Shown: piece by piece, positions 33,468 to 42,815 of the stretch
Layout: each line of letters starts with the position of its first letter
How positions within the stretch are numbered: the stretch's first letter is position 1
Assembly: GCF_900089495.1 (NCBI RefSeq)
Contig: NZ_LT605203.1
Coordinates: forward strand, 1,424,796-1,488,795
DNA: 64,000 nucleotides
From: Thiomonas sp. X19
GTDB lineage: Bacteria > Pseudomonadota > Gammaproteobacteria > Burkholderiales > Burkholderiaceae_C
Direction of reading: 5' to 3'
Notes under the pieces: model-generated
Seen by the model: the letters and a program-made list of their open reading frames with translations, nothing else
The model's database searches: none
Told to the model about the DNA's origin: nothing
Program-made: the position numbers and the translations under genes

Positions 33468-34067
33468 ATGAACGAGGCGAACGAGCAGCCATTGAACAAA
33501 CATGCCGCCGGCTATTGGCGTTTCATGCGTGAGTTCGTCCGCAACCCGCGCCAGATTGGCGCCATCTGCCCCAGTTCCCCATTCCTGGCGAGGCGCATGG
33601 CAAGTCTGGTCCCCGGCGGGGATGGCGTGGTCGTCGAGCTTGGCCCCGGCGGCGGAGCCGTCACAGCCGCTTTGCTGAACCACGGCGTCTCGGCCCAGGA
33701 CTTGGTCCTGGTCGAGCGCTCGGCGGCACTGTCGGTCCATCTCGCCAAGCGCTTCCCCGGTGTGCATCTCATTCAAGGCGATGCCATGCACCTGAGTCGC
33801 TTCGAGGTTTTGAGCCAGCCGGTGCGCGCCGTCGTTTCCAGTTTGCCGCTGCGCAGTCTGCCCAGGCCGGTGGTGAGGCAGATCCTGGATCAAGTTGCGC
33901 TCATTTCAGGGCCCGGCACGGTGTTCATCCAGTTCAGCTATGCCCTGCGCGGCAGCTACCAGACCATGGCCCATGGCTTCGAGCGCGATCAAGCGCACCT
34001 CGTCTGGCGTAACTTGCCACCTGCGCGCATCGAGGCCTTTCGCTTCCAGCCGCGCAATTTCCAGTAA
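33468..34067 (+). CDS. Class I SAM-dependent methyltransferase (phospholipid N-methyltransferase-like)
   Basis: The 199-residue protein has the SAM-binding loop VVVELGPGGGAVTAALL (about residues 53-69) and a QGDAM segment. It opens with FMREFVRNPRQIGAICPSS, which is typical of PmtA-like phospholipid N-methyltransferases and related rRNA dimethyltransferase-like proteins. The family would methylate phosphatidylethanolamine, but the substrate is not proven. It is a single gene convergent with the CobD-like gene. Confidence 0.75.
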   Translation: MNEANEQPLNKHAAGYWRFMREFVRNPRQIGAICPSSPFLARRMASLVPGGDGVVVELGPGGGAVTAALLNHGVSAQDLVLVERSAALSVHLAKRFPGVHLIQGDAMHLSRFEVLSQPVRAVVSSLPLRSLPRPVVRQILDQVALISGPGTVFIQFSYALRGSYQTMAHGFERDQAHLVWRNLPPARIEAFRFQPRNFQ

Positions 34068-34130
34068 ATTGGAAATCGGCCGGGTGGCCTTCAACCTTGG
34101 CAGACCGAAAGACCGGTCTGCCGGCGGGGT

Positions 34131-35102
34131 TCAGGACACCCACATGGTGATGGTGACCACCGCCAGCAGCAGCATCCACAACAGCACGGAACGCCACACC
34201 AGCCCAACCACACTGCGCAGGTGCGCAGGCGTCGGTATGTCGCCTGGCATCTGGGCTTGCTGTCCGGGAGGCTGGACTTCGGGATCGATGGCGCTGGCCC
34301 AAGCCTGTTCGCCCGGTTCCGGCATCGAACTGAGAGCGGTCGCACCGAGACGGATGCCAACCGCGCCCGCTGCCGAAGCCAACATGGCTCCAGTATTGCT
34401 GTCGGGCCACAGGCGGGCGTAGTTGCGCCACCGATCCACGGCCTCCTCGAAATTACCCACCACGGCGTAGCTGGCTGCTGTCAGACGCGCTGGCAGCCAG
34501 TCGAGCACATGGAAAGCCTGATCGGCAAAATCGCGCAGCCAGGGGCTGGCATCGGAGCCGGTGGCGTTCCACTTGCCTGCCGTGTACTCCGCCATGCGGT
34601 AGAGCACGGCACCGGCTGGTCCCAGGGGCAGCAGGAACCAGAAGAACACGCCGAGCACGTAGCGCTGCGCCGCCACGAGCGCATGTTCGATGGTCTGCTG
34701 CGTGACGTCGTCGGCCGACATCTCCACGGTGTCGAGTGCCTTCCACTGCTTCAGGATGGCGCGTGCTCCGGCCACGTCGCCATGGCTGAGGGCATCGGAA
34801 ATATCGGTGAAGTAATGGCTGAACTGGCGAAAGCCGAGGGTGAAATACAGCACCACCACATTCCAGGCGAAGGCCAGCAGGATGTTCACGCGCAGCGCCG
34901 CCCAGTAGATGAGCAAGGACACCAGCGCCGGCAGCAGCACGGCGATGAACCAGGCGGCAAGCCCATGCCGGCGCTCGCCAGCATCGAAATTGCGTGCCGC
35001 GAAGTCGGCAAGCGATTTGCGAGCGCCGTAGACAACACTCAGGCGCCCGAGGGGTTTGATTTGCTCCAGCAGCAGAGCGAGCAGGACGGAGAAAAAGGCC
35101 AT
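34131..35102 (-). CDS. CobD/CbiB-family membrane protein
   Basis: The 323-residue protein has membrane helices near residues 50-70, 75-95, 150-172 and at the C-terminus (WRSVLLWMLLLAVVTITMWVS). Its FRQFSHYFTDIS and AVVGNFEEAVDRWRNYA motifs belong to a CobD/CbiB-like family common in Burkholderiales. True CbiB takes part in cobalamin synthesis, but no cob/cbi genes are nearby, so the role is open. It starts 9 nt after the CoA pyrophosphatase gene stop and is probably co-transcribed. Confidence 0.8.
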   Translation of the reverse strand: MAFFSVLLALLLEQIKPLGRLSVVYGARKSLADFAARNFDAGERRHGLAAWFIAVLLPALVSLLIYWAALRVNILLAFAWNVVVLYFTLGFRQFSHYFTDISDALSHGDVAGARAILKQWKALDTVEMSADDVTQQTIEHALVAAQRYVLGVFFWFLLPLGPAGAVLYRMAEYTAGKWNATGSDASPWLRDFADQAFHVLDWLPARLTAASYAVVGNFEEAVDRWRNYARLWPDSNTGAMLASAAGAVGIRLGATALSSMPEPGEQAWASAIDPEVQPPGQQAQMPGDIPTPAHLRSVVGLVWRSVLLWMLLLAVVTITMWVS

Positions 35103-35111
35103 GCCGCGATG

Positions 35112-35840
35112 CTAAGCGATGAGCAGGCGGTAGAGGTTGCGAATCATCGCTGCGGTGGCGCCCCAGATGAAATAACGCCGCCCGTCGGTGCTGGTCCAGG
35201 GCATGGCATAAAAGCTGCGGCGCGCAGCGTTGGGGAGCGTCGGCAGGGCGCCGAGTCCGGTTTGAGCGTCCCAGGTCCGCAACTCATGGTGGGCAGGGTT
35301 CATCAGGAATGCCAGCGGCACCTCGAACACTTCAGCCACCTCGCTGGCCTGGGCGCGAAGCGGCGCCTGCGGGTCGACCATGCCGACCACGGGTGTGACG
35401 GCATAGCCGGTGATGGTGGTGTAGACCGGCATGGACCCCAGTGGCTCGACCCATGCCGCCTGCAGTCCGATTTCTTCCTCAGCCTCACGCAGAGCCGTAT
35501 GCAGAGCGCTGGCATCCCCCGCGTCGCGGCTGCCGCCCGGAAAGCTGATCTGCCCCGGGTGGACATGCAGGTTGGCGGTGCGGCGGGTGAGCAGGAGCTG
35601 CATCCCCTGTGGCCGTGCAATCAGTGGAATCAGGACCGACGCGTCACGTAGCGTGATGCGCTGGCCGATCTGCACATCCTCGAACACTTCGGGTCGCCAG
35701 GACGGAGTCCGGGCGAAGCGCGCTCGCAGCCAGCCGGCCTGCAAATGGGCAGGATCGACCGCGGGCATGCCAGGCTCGGGTGTGCCCAGGGGAACCTGTT
35801 CCGGATCGAACGGTGGACGTGATGGCGGTGAGGCGGTCAT
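35112..35840 (-). CDS. NUDIX hydrolase, NudL-like CoA pyrophosphatase
   Basis: The 242-residue protein has the CoA-pyrophosphatase (UPF0035) signature LLTRRTANLHVHPGQISFPGG (about residues 90-110), directly before a NUDIX box ending LREAEEEIGL. This pairing separates NudL-type enzymes, which split CoA derivatives into phosphopantetheine and 3',5'-ADP, from other NUDIX proteins. The ATG at 35840 was chosen because the preceding hairpin (35854) marks the end of the rplS transcript. Confidence 0.85.
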   Translation of the reverse strand: MTASPPSRPPFDPEQVPLGTPEPGMPAVDPAHLQAGWLRARFARTPSWRPEVFEDVQIGQRITLRDASVLIPLIARPQGMQLLLTRRTANLHVHPGQISFPGGSRDAGDASALHTALREAEEEIGLQAAWVEPLGSMPVYTTITGYAVTPVVGMVDPQAPLRAQASEVAEVFEVPLAFLMNPAHHELRTWDAQTGLGALPTLPNAARRSFYAMPWTSTDGRRYFIWGATAAMIRNLYRLLIA

Positions 35841-35853
35841 GGGATGGGCCAAA

Positions 35854-35883
35854 GCAAACAGCCGGCAAGCGCCGGCTGTTTGC
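35854..35883 (-). terminator. Terminator after rplS
   Basis: A perfect 13-bp stem (GCAAACAGCCGGC) with a 4-nt loop is followed on the minus strand by TTTGG. It lies between rplS and the downstream NUDIX gene and should end most rpsP-operon transcripts. Its position 13 nt before the NUDIX start codon could also permit limited read-through. Confidence 0.7.
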
Positions 35884-35937
35884 TGATGATGGCAACGTTG
35901 TGCGTCGCGATCGGTTCTGCTTGCGCAGACGGACGGC

Positions 35938-36303
<366 letters not shown>

Positions 36304-36410
36304 GGGGGCTCCAAGGATCTTGCGGCCGCTTTGGAAGGGGTGCAAAGCCAATGGTCGAGATCGGCTTTTAGCTGTTGTGCGGGCAGCAGAGGATCGAAAA
36401 ATTTTGCATT

Positions 36411-37163
36411 TTAGACCAAATTCGAGAGCGCTTCTTCATCGCGCTTGCTCAGGCGGCCTTGCTGGCGCAAGGCGAGGATCAGTTCAGGCCTGCGCGTTTG
36501 CGTGAGCGCCAGCATGCGGTCGCGGCGCCAGCGGGCGATGCGGGCATGATCGCCCGAGAGCAAGGCTTCGGGAACGGACAGGCCGGCGTGCTCGGGTGGG
36601 CGCGTGTAGTGGGGGCAATCGAGCAGGCCGTCGGAGAAGCTGTCCTGGGTGGCCGATTCGGCGCAGCCCAGCACGCCGTGCAGCAGCCGGGCCACGGCAT
36701 CGAGCAGCGCCATGGCCGCAATTTCCCCGCCCGACAGGACATAGTCGCCCAGGCTGATTTCAACGTCCACGTTTCGGTCGATGAAGCGCTGGTCGATGCC
36801 TTCATAGCGCCCACAAACCAGCACGGCGCCAGTGGAGGCAGCCCATTGCGTGACATGCTGCTGGGTGAGTGCGGCGCCCGTGGGAGAAAACAACACGACC
36901 GGCGCCGGGGCCGAGCCGGTTGCCTGGCGCGCCGCCTGGGCCGCAGCCAGCGCCTGCTCCAGCGGCTCGGCCAGCATCACCATGCCTGGGCCACCGCCAT
37001 AGGGGCGATCGTCCACGGTGCGGTGGGCACCGGTGGCGTAGTCGCGTGGGTTCCAGGTCTGCAATTGCATCACGCCGGAATCGAAAGCCCGGCGGCAGAT
37101 GCCTTGCGTGCGCAGCGGTTCGAAATAGCTGTCGAACAGGGTCAGAACATCGAAGCGTGGCAT
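36411..37163 (-). CDS. trmD: tRNA (guanine37-N1)-methyltransferase
   Basis: The 250-residue SPOUT methyltransferase starts [14 protein letters not shown] and shows [29 protein letters not shown] and the knot region [21 protein letters not shown]. It methylates G37 of tRNAs reading CUN, CCN and CGG, preventing +1 frameshifts. The order rimM-trmD-rplS is the conserved one; rimM ends 21 nt upstream. Confidence 0.97.
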   Translation of the reverse strand: MPRFDVLTLFDSYFEPLRTQGICRRAFDSGVMQLQTWNPRDYATGAHRTVDDRPYGGGPGMVMLAEPLEQALAAAQAARQATGSAPAPVVLFSPTGAALTQQHVTQWAASTGAVLVCGRYEGIDQRFIDRNVDVEISLGDYVLSGGEIAAMALLDAVARLLHGVLGCAESATQDSFSDGLLDCPHYTRPPEHAGLSVPEALLSGDHARIARWRRDRMLALTQTRRPELILALRQQGRLSKRDEEALSNLV

Positions 37164-37184
37164 GGCCTGCGGCTCCGGGCGCGT

Positions 37185-37781
37185 TCAGTCGTACTCGGGC
37201 AGCCAGTCGGCCACGATGCGCCGCGCAGCGATATCGACTTCAACGATATAGGCATCGACGAAAGGAATCAGCCTTTCGTGCTGCTGGCCGTCCGTTGCGG
37301 CTTGCAGTTGCAGCACGGCCTGGGCGCCGCTGTCGAGCAGACCGCTGACCGTTCCGAGTTGCAGGCCCTCGCGGTTGAGCACGGTGCAGCCGATGAGGTC
37401 GACCCAGTAATACTCATCCTTGCGTGCCGGCGGGAAATCTTCGCGGCGGGCATGGATGGTCCAGCCGCGAAAGGACTCCGCCTGCGCGCGCGTGGTTGTG
37501 CCGTCGAGCAAAGCCACCACGGATTGTGTGTGACGCCGCGCCAGGCGCACGGCGTACTGTGCCCGTTGCAAGGGGCGTCCCTGTGGCGAGCGCATCCACC
37601 AGTGAGATGCCTTCAGCAGGGCCGCGGGCTCGTTCGACTGGGGCGCGATTTTCAGCCAACCCTGCGTGCCCCATGCATCCAGCACATGGCCGACCTGGAT
37701 CAGGCCCTCAGGCCAGTCGGTGTGGCCTTCTGGTCTGTCAGCCGAAAGCGGTTTTGAGTCTGTGGAGGCGGGTTTGGACAT
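37185..37781 (-). CDS. rimM: 16S rRNA processing protein RimM
   Basis: The 198-residue protein has the N-terminal RimM beta-barrel (QVGHVLDAWGTQGWLKIAP, about residues 28-46) and the C-terminal PRC barrel (DEYYWVDLIGCTVLNREG…LGTVSGLLDSG). It binds ribosomal protein S19 and helps mature the 30S head. The start ATG at 37781 lies 14 nt downstream of a hairpin that may attenuate the operon. Confidence 0.94.
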   Translation of the reverse strand: MSKPASTDSKPLSADRPEGHTDWPEGLIQVGHVLDAWGTQGWLKIAPQSNEPAALLKASHWWMRSPQGRPLQRAQYAVRLARRHTQSVVALLDGTTTRAQAESFRGWTIHARREDFPPARKDEYYWVDLIGCTVLNREGLQLGTVSGLLDSGAQAVLQLQAATDGQQHERLIPFVDAYIVEVDIAARRIVADWLPEYD

Positions 37782-37794
37782 GGCGCAAAGCAAA

Positions 37795-37821
37795 ACACCG
37801 CAAGCAGTCAGCTTGCGGTGT
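37795..37821 (-). terminator. Intra-operon hairpin (attenuator-like) between rpsP and rimM
   Basis: An 11-bp perfect stem (ACACCGCAAGC/GCTTGCGGTGT) with a 5-nt loop is followed on the minus strand by TTTTG. It resembles a weak intrinsic terminator and lies 14 nt upstream of the rimM start. Differential expression of S16 versus RimM/TrmD is known in this operon in other bacteria, and such a hairpin could supply it. Confidence 0.55.
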
Positions 37822-37901
37822 CAGATGATGGCAGCATTGGGCAACAAAGGCCCCAGGCAATGCAGCGCAGCCCGAGTCTGCTCCGGGCCCACTGCAGCAA
37901 A

Positions 37902-38165
37902 TCAGGCTGCGGCTTGAACCGGAGCCTGTTTGGACTGCTTGACCAAACGTTCGACGGTGGGCGAGAGCTGTGCACCCACGCCAGCCCAGTAGTTCAGGCG
38001 TTCGATTTCGATGCGCAGGGGCTGCTCAAGGCCGCGGGCGACAGGGTTGTAGAAGCCCAGGCGCTCAAGGTAACGGCCGTCACGGCGGTTGCGCGAGTCA
38101 GTAGCCACGATGTGATAGAACGGGCGCCCTTTGGCACCAGCGCGTGAAAGACGAATGACGACCAT
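37902..38165 (-). CDS. rpsP: 30S ribosomal protein S16
   Basis: The 87-residue protein begins [20 protein letters not shown] and continues [19 protein letters not shown], matching S16. It is the first gene of the operon with rimM, trmD and rplS. The C-terminus has a short basic/Ala-rich extension typical of betaproteobacteria. A divergent acetyltransferase gene lies 237 nt upstream. Confidence 0.98.
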   Translation of the reverse strand: MVVIRLSRAGAKGRPFYHIVATDSRNRRDGRYLERLGFYNPVARGLEQPLRIEIERLNYWAGVGAQLSPTVERLVKQSKQAPVQAAA

Positions 38166-38402
38166 TGCTTGGATTCCTAAGGTATCTGGGTGATGGACTA
38201 ATGCACGAATTTGATGGGCCGCTGCACCCTGTATCTGGCAATCGCGTCGTGTTGTACACCGCAAGATTGACCAAAATACGCATGGCTGGCGTCAGGCGGC
38301 AAGCCTGATGCAGTCTGGCAGATCCCTGGCAAAAAACGAACCCGGCAAGCCCAGTAAACTTGTCATTATATCGAACTGAGAGGGCTGGACACAGCCACCG
38401 CC

Positions 38403-38948
38403 ATGGACTTATTGAAGACGGCCTTGATTCGCCCGGCAACAGAGGCTGATGTTGCTGCCATCACCCATATTTATCGTCATCATGTCTTGCACGGAACCGG
38501 AACCTTCGAGATTCAGCCGCCGGACACGGCGGAGATGCAGCAGCGCCTGCAACGGGTGACGCAGCGCGGCCTGCCATGGCTGGTGGCGGAGCGCGATGGG
38601 GAGGTGGCTGGTTTTGCCTACGCCAACTGGTTTCGCGAGCGTGAAGCCTACCGCTGGACGCTGGAGGATTCGGTGTATGTCGATGCGCAGCAACGTGGCC
38701 AGGGTTTGGGTTCGGCGTTGCTGCAACAGTTGCTGCAGGCTTGCGAGGCGCAAGGCGCGCGCCAGCTGCTTGCCGTGATTGGCGACTCGGCCAACGAGGG
38801 TTCCATCGCCCTGCACCTGCGCCACGGCTTCACCCATGGTGGCGTGATGCCCGCCGTTGGCTGGAAGTTCGGTCGATGGCTGGACGTGGTGTTGATGCAA
38901 AAAGCGCTCGGTCCCGGCGCAAGCGCGCCACCGACGCGTGGTGTCTGA
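38403..38948 (+). CDS. GNAT N-acetyltransferase (phosphinothricin/methionine-sulfoximine acetyltransferase-like)
   Basis: The 181-residue protein has the GNAT acetyl-CoA loop QQRGQGLGSALLQQLL (about residues 96-111). Other conserved stretches are ITHIYRHHVLHGTGTFE near the N-terminus and AVIGDSANEGSIALHLRHGF near 125-145. This combination marks the PAT/YncA group, which acetylates the amino group of phosphinothricin-like or methionine sulfone/sulfoximine compounds. The natural substrate is unknown. Confidence 0.85.
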   Translation: MDLLKTALIRPATEADVAAITHIYRHHVLHGTGTFEIQPPDTAEMQQRLQRVTQRGLPWLVAERDGEVAGFAYANWFREREAYRWTLEDSVYVDAQQRGQGLGSALLQQLLQACEAQGARQLLAVIGDSANEGSIALHLRHGFTHGGVMPAVGWKFGRWLDVVLMQKALGPGASAPPTRGV

Positions 38949-38997
38949 ATACGCCGCCTTCCTGCTGGCTGACGAAACGCATCCGAAACCGAACACC

Positions 38998-39420
38998 ATG
39001 CCCAAGACTTTCAAGTCCAAAACGCTCGCCGCGGCCCTGGCCTTATTGTTCGGTGTCGTCGGCGCCCACCGTTTTTATCTCCGGGGCTGGCGTGATGTGC
39101 TCGGCTGGCTGCACCTGCCCTTGTTCGCGGTCGGAGTCTGGGGTGCAACGCGCTTCATCGATTTTGGCGAGAACGATGCCATCGCCGAGATTGCGCTTCC
39201 TCTGCTGGGTCTGATCGTCGGGTTGGCACTGTTCCAGGCTTTGCTGATCGGGCTGACCCCGGACGCGCGCTGGGATGAGAAGTGGAATGTTGGCACGGGG
39301 CGGCATTCCAGCAGCGGCTGGGGCGCCGTGCTGGTGGCGGTGTTTGCCTTGCTGATCGGTACGGCGGCGTTGATGGGTGGCCTGGCTTTTGGCCTGCAAC
39401 ATTACTTCCAGCCGGGCTGA
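38998..39420 (+). CDS. TM2-domain membrane protein
   Basis: The 140-residue protein has an N-terminal TM2-type pair of helices with ALLFGVVGAHRFYLRGWRDVLGW (about 14-36, GxxGxHRFY motif), then two more hydrophobic segments (about 60-80 and 110-135). TM2 proteins are widespread inner-membrane proteins of unknown function. The ATG at 38998 was chosen because it places the TM2 motif at the start. It converges with folK, overlapping by 19 nt. Confidence 0.75.
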   Translation: MPKTFKSKTLAAALALLFGVVGAHRFYLRGWRDVLGWLHLPLFAVGVWGATRFIDFGENDAIAEIALPLLGLIVGLALFQALLIGLTPDARWDEKWNVGTGRHSSSGWGAVLVAVFALLIGTAALMGGLAFGLQHYFQPG

Positions 39421-39971
39421 AGTCGATTCGCCGGCATGGGTGTCAGGGTGCCGGCACGCTCCAGCGTTTGCCCGGCAGCCCGCAGGCGTTGCGCCGCGTG
39501 TTGCACGGGCTCGCCGTCGGGCAAGATCCAGTCGGGCCGGATTTCCGCCAGTGGCGCCAGCACGAAGGCGCGTTGATGCATGCGCGGGTGGGGCAATGTG
39601 AGCGCCGCGTCTTGGAGCGTTTGCTCGCCGAACAGCAGCAGGTCGAGGTCCAGGGTGCGCGGAGCGTTGTGCCGGCCCGCAGGGCGCAGACGGCCGTGGC
39701 GACGTTCAATGCACTGGAGTCGCTGCAGCAATTGCCCGGGTGTCAGCGCGCAGCGCAGCACCGCAACCGCGTTCCAGTAATCCGGGCCTTTAGCGTCCAC
39801 CGGAGCGCTGCGATACAGGCTGGAGTTCTGCAGCAACTGGCAGCCGGCAAGGTCTTGCAACTCGCCGAGTGCCGTGGCCAGCGTCGCAGCGCCATCGCCG
39901 AGATTGGCGCCCAGGCCGATGAGGGCCATGTCGGGCGCGAGGATCGGCGCCAAGCTGGACGCGGCCGGCAT
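39402..39971 (-). CDS. folK: 2-amino-4-hydroxy-6-hydroxymethyldihydropteridine diphosphokinase
   Basis: The 189-residue protein has HPPK signatures: LIGLGANLGDGAATL, LDLDLLLFGEQT (with APRTLDLDLLL) and LPHPRMHQRAFVLAPLAEI. It transfers pyrophosphate from ATP to the pterin in folate synthesis. The start was set at 39971; an inner ATG (DMALIG) would drop a 14-residue leader. It ends the perM-hda-HAD-pcnB-folK operon, 6 nt after pcnB. Confidence 0.95.
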   Translation of the reverse strand: MPAASSLAPILAPDMALIGLGANLGDGAATLATALGELQDLAGCQLLQNSSLYRSAPVDAKGPDYWNAVAVLRCALTPGQLLQRLQCIERRHGRLRPAGRHNAPRTLDLDLLLFGEQTLQDAALTLPHPRMHQRAFVLAPLAEIRPDWILPDGEPVQHAAQRLRAAGQTLERAGTLTPMPANRLQPGWK

Positions 39972-39977
39972 TGCGGA

Positions 39978-41390
39978 TCAGCCGGCCGAATCGGGTCCGC
40001 TGCCCACCGCCGGCTTTTTGCGCCGCCTGCGCTTGCGTTGGGCGGGTTCGGTGCTGGCTCGGCCTGCTTGCTCGATGAGTTCGGCGCGTTCGGCCTCGTC
40101 GGCCTGCTGAAAGCGTTCCCACCAGTTGGCCAGCTCGGGTTCGGCACCACCGGTTTGCGCGCGCAACAATAAAAAGTCATAGGCGGCGCGAAAGCGGGGA
40201 TGATCCAGGGCGCTGTTGGCGTAGCGCGGCGTACGGCGCGCGAGGCGTGGCTGGAGCGACCAGATTTCGCGCATGTCCACCGCAATGCGGCGCTGGATGG
40301 CGAGGCGTTCGGCCTGGGCGGCGATGATTTCATCGGCCGCGGTGTCGAGCGCGGCGATGGCTGGCAGCCCCTCGGCCTGCAACTCGGCCCAGCGGTTGTT
40401 GACCTGCGGCCACAGCAGGCAGGCGAACAGGAAGCTGGGGCTTGCGGTCTTGCCCTCGCCGATGCGGGCGTCGGTATCGCGCAGTGCGGCCAACACAAAC
40501 GCTTCGCCGTGGGGCTGGTTGAGCGCCAGTTCAATGAGCGGCAGCAGACCCTGATGCAGGCCGAGTGCGCGGAGTTGTTCGAGCGAAGCCAGGGCGTGCC
40601 CGGTTTGCAGCAGCTTGATGGTTTCGTCGAACAAGCGCGCCGAGGGCACGTTGCGCAGCAATTCGGCTTGCTCCGCGATGGGCGCGCGCGTGGCCGGATC
40701 GATGGCGAAGCCGAGCTTGGCGGCGAAGCGCGCCACGCGCAGCAGCCGCACCGGGTCTTCGCGATAGCGCGTGGCGGGGTCGCCAATCATACGCAGGGTG
40801 CGGGCCTTGAGGTCGCGCAGGCCATGGTGGTAGTCGACGACGATGTCGCGTGTGGGGTCGTAATACAGGGCGTTGACGGTGAAGTCGCGGCGCGCGGCGT
40901 CCTGGTCCTGCGGGCCCCAGACGTTGTCGCGCAGCACGCGGCCGCTGGCGTCCACCGCGTGTTGCTTGCCGGCGAGATCGCGGGCGTTGCGCTCGTCGCC
41001 TTCCACCGTGGCGCTGGCCTGCGTGTCCAGCGTGGCGCGGAAGGTGGAAACCTCGATGATCTCGCGCCCGAACATCACATGCACGATGCGAAAGCGCCGG
41101 CCGATGAGAAAGGCGCGGCGAAATAGCGGCTTGACCTGCTCGGGCGTGGCGTTGGTGGCGATGTCGAAATCCTTGGGCTTGAGGCCCAGCAGCAGGTCGC
41201 GCACCGCGCCGCCGACGATATAGGCCTCGAACCCGGCCTGTTGCAGGGTGCGTATGACGGTGAGCGCCGAATTCGGCAGCCGTGTGGCGTCAATCTCGTG
41301 TTGTGGTCGTGCGATTTCAAGTCGCCGGCCCTCGGCCTTGGCCGTTGCGGATTTTTTGCCGAGCAGACGGGTGATGAGTTTGCGGATCAT
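39978..41390 (-). CDS. pcnB: Poly(A) polymerase I
   Basis: The 470-residue class II nucleotidyltransferase has the head signature YIVGGAVRDLLLGLKPKDFDIATN (catalytic Asp pair, about residues 57-80). It also has the RRDFTVNALYYDP block and the DPVRLLRVARFAAKLGF motif. The very basic C-terminal tail (QRKRRRRKKPA) is typical of PcnB as opposed to tRNA CCA-transferase. It adds poly(A) to RNA to promote decay. The ATG at 41390 overlaps the HAD gene stop. Confidence 0.95.
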   Translation of the reverse strand: MIRKLITRLLGKKSATAKAEGRRLEIARPQHEIDATRLPNSALTVIRTLQQAGFEAYIVGGAVRDLLLGLKPKDFDIATNATPEQVKPLFRRAFLIGRRFRIVHVMFGREIIEVSTFRATLDTQASATVEGDERNARDLAGKQHAVDASGRVLRDNVWGPQDQDAARRDFTVNALYYDPTRDIVVDYHHGLRDLKARTLRMIGDPATRYREDPVRLLRVARFAAKLGFAIDPATRAPIAEQAELLRNVPSARLFDETIKLLQTGHALASLEQLRALGLHQGLLPLIELALNQPHGEAFVLAALRDTDARIGEGKTASPSFLFACLLWPQVNNRWAELQAEGLPAIAALDTAADEIIAAQAERLAIQRRIAVDMREIWSLQPRLARRTPRYANSALDHPRFRAAYDFLLLRAQTGGAEPELANWWERFQQADEAERAELIEQAGRASTEPAQRKRRRRKKPAVGSGPDSAG

Positions 41391-42064
41391 GGAAACAGTT
41401 CGAGGACGGGCCAGCCACGCGTTTGGGCGAGTTCGGCAAGCAGGGGGTCGGGGTGCACCACCACGGGGTGGCTCACGTGGTCGAGCAGGGGCTGGTCGTT
41501 GATGGAGTCGGAATAGAACCAAGTCTGGCCAAAACTCTGCCAGTCCAGGCCTTGGGACGCCAGCCACTGCGCCGTGCGCGTGACCTTGCCTTCGCGAAAC
41601 GAGGGAACTCCGCACCAGGCGCCGGTGTAGCCGCCTTGCGGGCTGCGCTCGGTTTGGACGGCGATGAGGTGCGGCACGCCGAAGGCAGCGGCAATGGGTT
41701 GGGTGACGAAGTCGTTGGTGGCGGTGACGATGCAGCACAGGTCGCCGGCCTGCTGGTGCTTGCGCACGAGATCGAGCGCTTGCGGGCGGATTTGCGGCAG
41801 CACGATTTGCTGCATGAACTGCTCATGCGCCTGCATCAACGCTGCCGGCGAGCGGCCGACGAGTGGGCCGAGCGAGAAGCGCAGATAGGCGTCGAGATCC
41901 AGTGTCCCGGCGCGGTATTGGCCGTAGAAGCGGTCGTTGGCCGAACGGTATTGCTCGCCGTCGGTCCAGCCGAGGCGGACACAGAACTCGCCCCAGGCAT
42001 GGTCCGAGTCGAATGGGAGGAGAGTGTTGTCCAGGTCGAACAGCGCCAAATTGCGGTTGGGCAT
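41387..42064 (-). CDS. HAD-IB family phosphatase (SerB-like)
   Basis: The 225-residue haloacid-dehalogenase phosphatase has motif I DLDNTLLPFDSD (nucleophile Asp), motif II in CCIVTATNDFV, and motif III/IV as GKVTRT plus FYSDSINDQPLL. It belongs to the HAD-IB subgroup near phosphoserine phosphatases. The substrate is unknown, and its conserved place between hda and pcnB in Burkholderiales has no clear explanation. The ATG at 42064 lies 10 nt after hda. Confidence 0.88.
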   Translation of the reverse strand: MPNRNLALFDLDNTLLPFDSDHAWGEFCVRLGWTDGEQYRSANDRFYGQYRAGTLDLDAYLRFSLGPLVGRSPAALMQAHEQFMQQIVLPQIRPQALDLVRKHQQAGDLCCIVTATNDFVTQPIAAAFGVPHLIAVQTERSPQGGYTGAWCGVPSFREGKVTRTAQWLASQGLDWQSFGQTWFYSDSINDQPLLDHVSHPVVVHPDPLLAELAQTRGWPVLELFP

Positions 42065-42074
42065 GCGGTGTCGC

Positions 42075-42815
42075 TCAGGGCTTGGGATGGAGGTCGGGGT
42101 CGGCCTGGGCCAGCATGGACTTGAGCAGGGGAATGCTGGTGGGCCGGGCATGCTGCAAGGCATAAGCGTCGAGCCGTGAGACAAGGCCGACCAGCGAAGC
42201 CATGTCGCGTGCATGGTGGTTCAGAATATAGCGGCTGAGGTCTTCGCGCAGGTCGAAGCCGCGCGCTGCCGCCATGCGTTGCAGCACGCGCTGCTTGCCG
42301 TCATCGTCCAGCGGCGCCAGCCCCAGAGCCAGACCCCAGGCCAGGCGAGTGCGTACATCGGCGCGCAGTTCGAGTTGCGCCGGCGGGGCATTGCCGGCAG
42401 CAAGAAAAGCAACGTTGAACTGGCGTGCGGCGTTGAAAAGGCCGAACAACAGGTTCTGCTGCCAGGCCGCGCAGGCCTGCACATCGTCCACCGCGAGCAG
42501 GGCACCGGCGCCGAAGCGCGTGAAGGCGTCAAGCGCGGGCCAGTGGGATGGCGGGCTCTGCGGCGTGAGATGCAGCGCCCACCTCCCTGCTTGCTGCACC
42601 GAGCGGCAGGCGGCGCGCAACAGATGGCTTTTACCGCTTGCCGGCGGTCCCCAGAGATACAGCGCACCGCCATCGCGGCTAGCCAGTAGTTTGCTCAGGG
42701 CTTCAAAGGCCAAGCCGTTTTCGCCGAGCTCGAAGCCCTCCAATGTGGGAGCGTCATCCCATTGCAGGGCCAGCAGAAGTTGCCGGCTCGCGCTGTGTTC
42801 CAGACCCATGCTCAT
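42075..42815 (-). CDS. hda: DnaA regulatory inactivator Hda
   Basis: The 246-residue DnaA-like AAA+ protein has the P-loop YLWGPPASGKSHLL (about residues 50-63) and the Walker B region ALLAVDDVQ (about 103). It lacks the DnaA DNA-binding domain. Hda works with the beta clamp to hydrolyse ATP on DnaA after initiation. A clamp-binding QLLLAL segment near residue 10 is present as expected. The start ATG at 42815 overlaps the perM stop. Confidence 0.92.
   Translation of the reverse strand: MSMGLEHSASRQLLLALQWDDAPTLEGFELGENGLAFEALSKLLASRDGGALYLWGPPASGKSHLLRAACRSVQQAGRWALHLTPQSPPSHWPALDAFTRFGAGALLAVDDVQACAAWQQNLLFGLFNAARQFNVAFLAAGNAPPAQLELRADVRTRLAWGLALGLAPLDDDGKQRVLQRMAAARGFDLREDLSRYILNHHARDMASLVGLVSRLDAYALQHARPTSIPLLKSMLAQADPDLHPKP

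Noticed and set aside
34099..34122. GGCAGACC/GGTCTGCC hairpin between the methyltransferase and CobD-like genes as a terminator
   Set aside because: No T-run follows on either strand. The stem is 8-9 bp, so termination is not supported.
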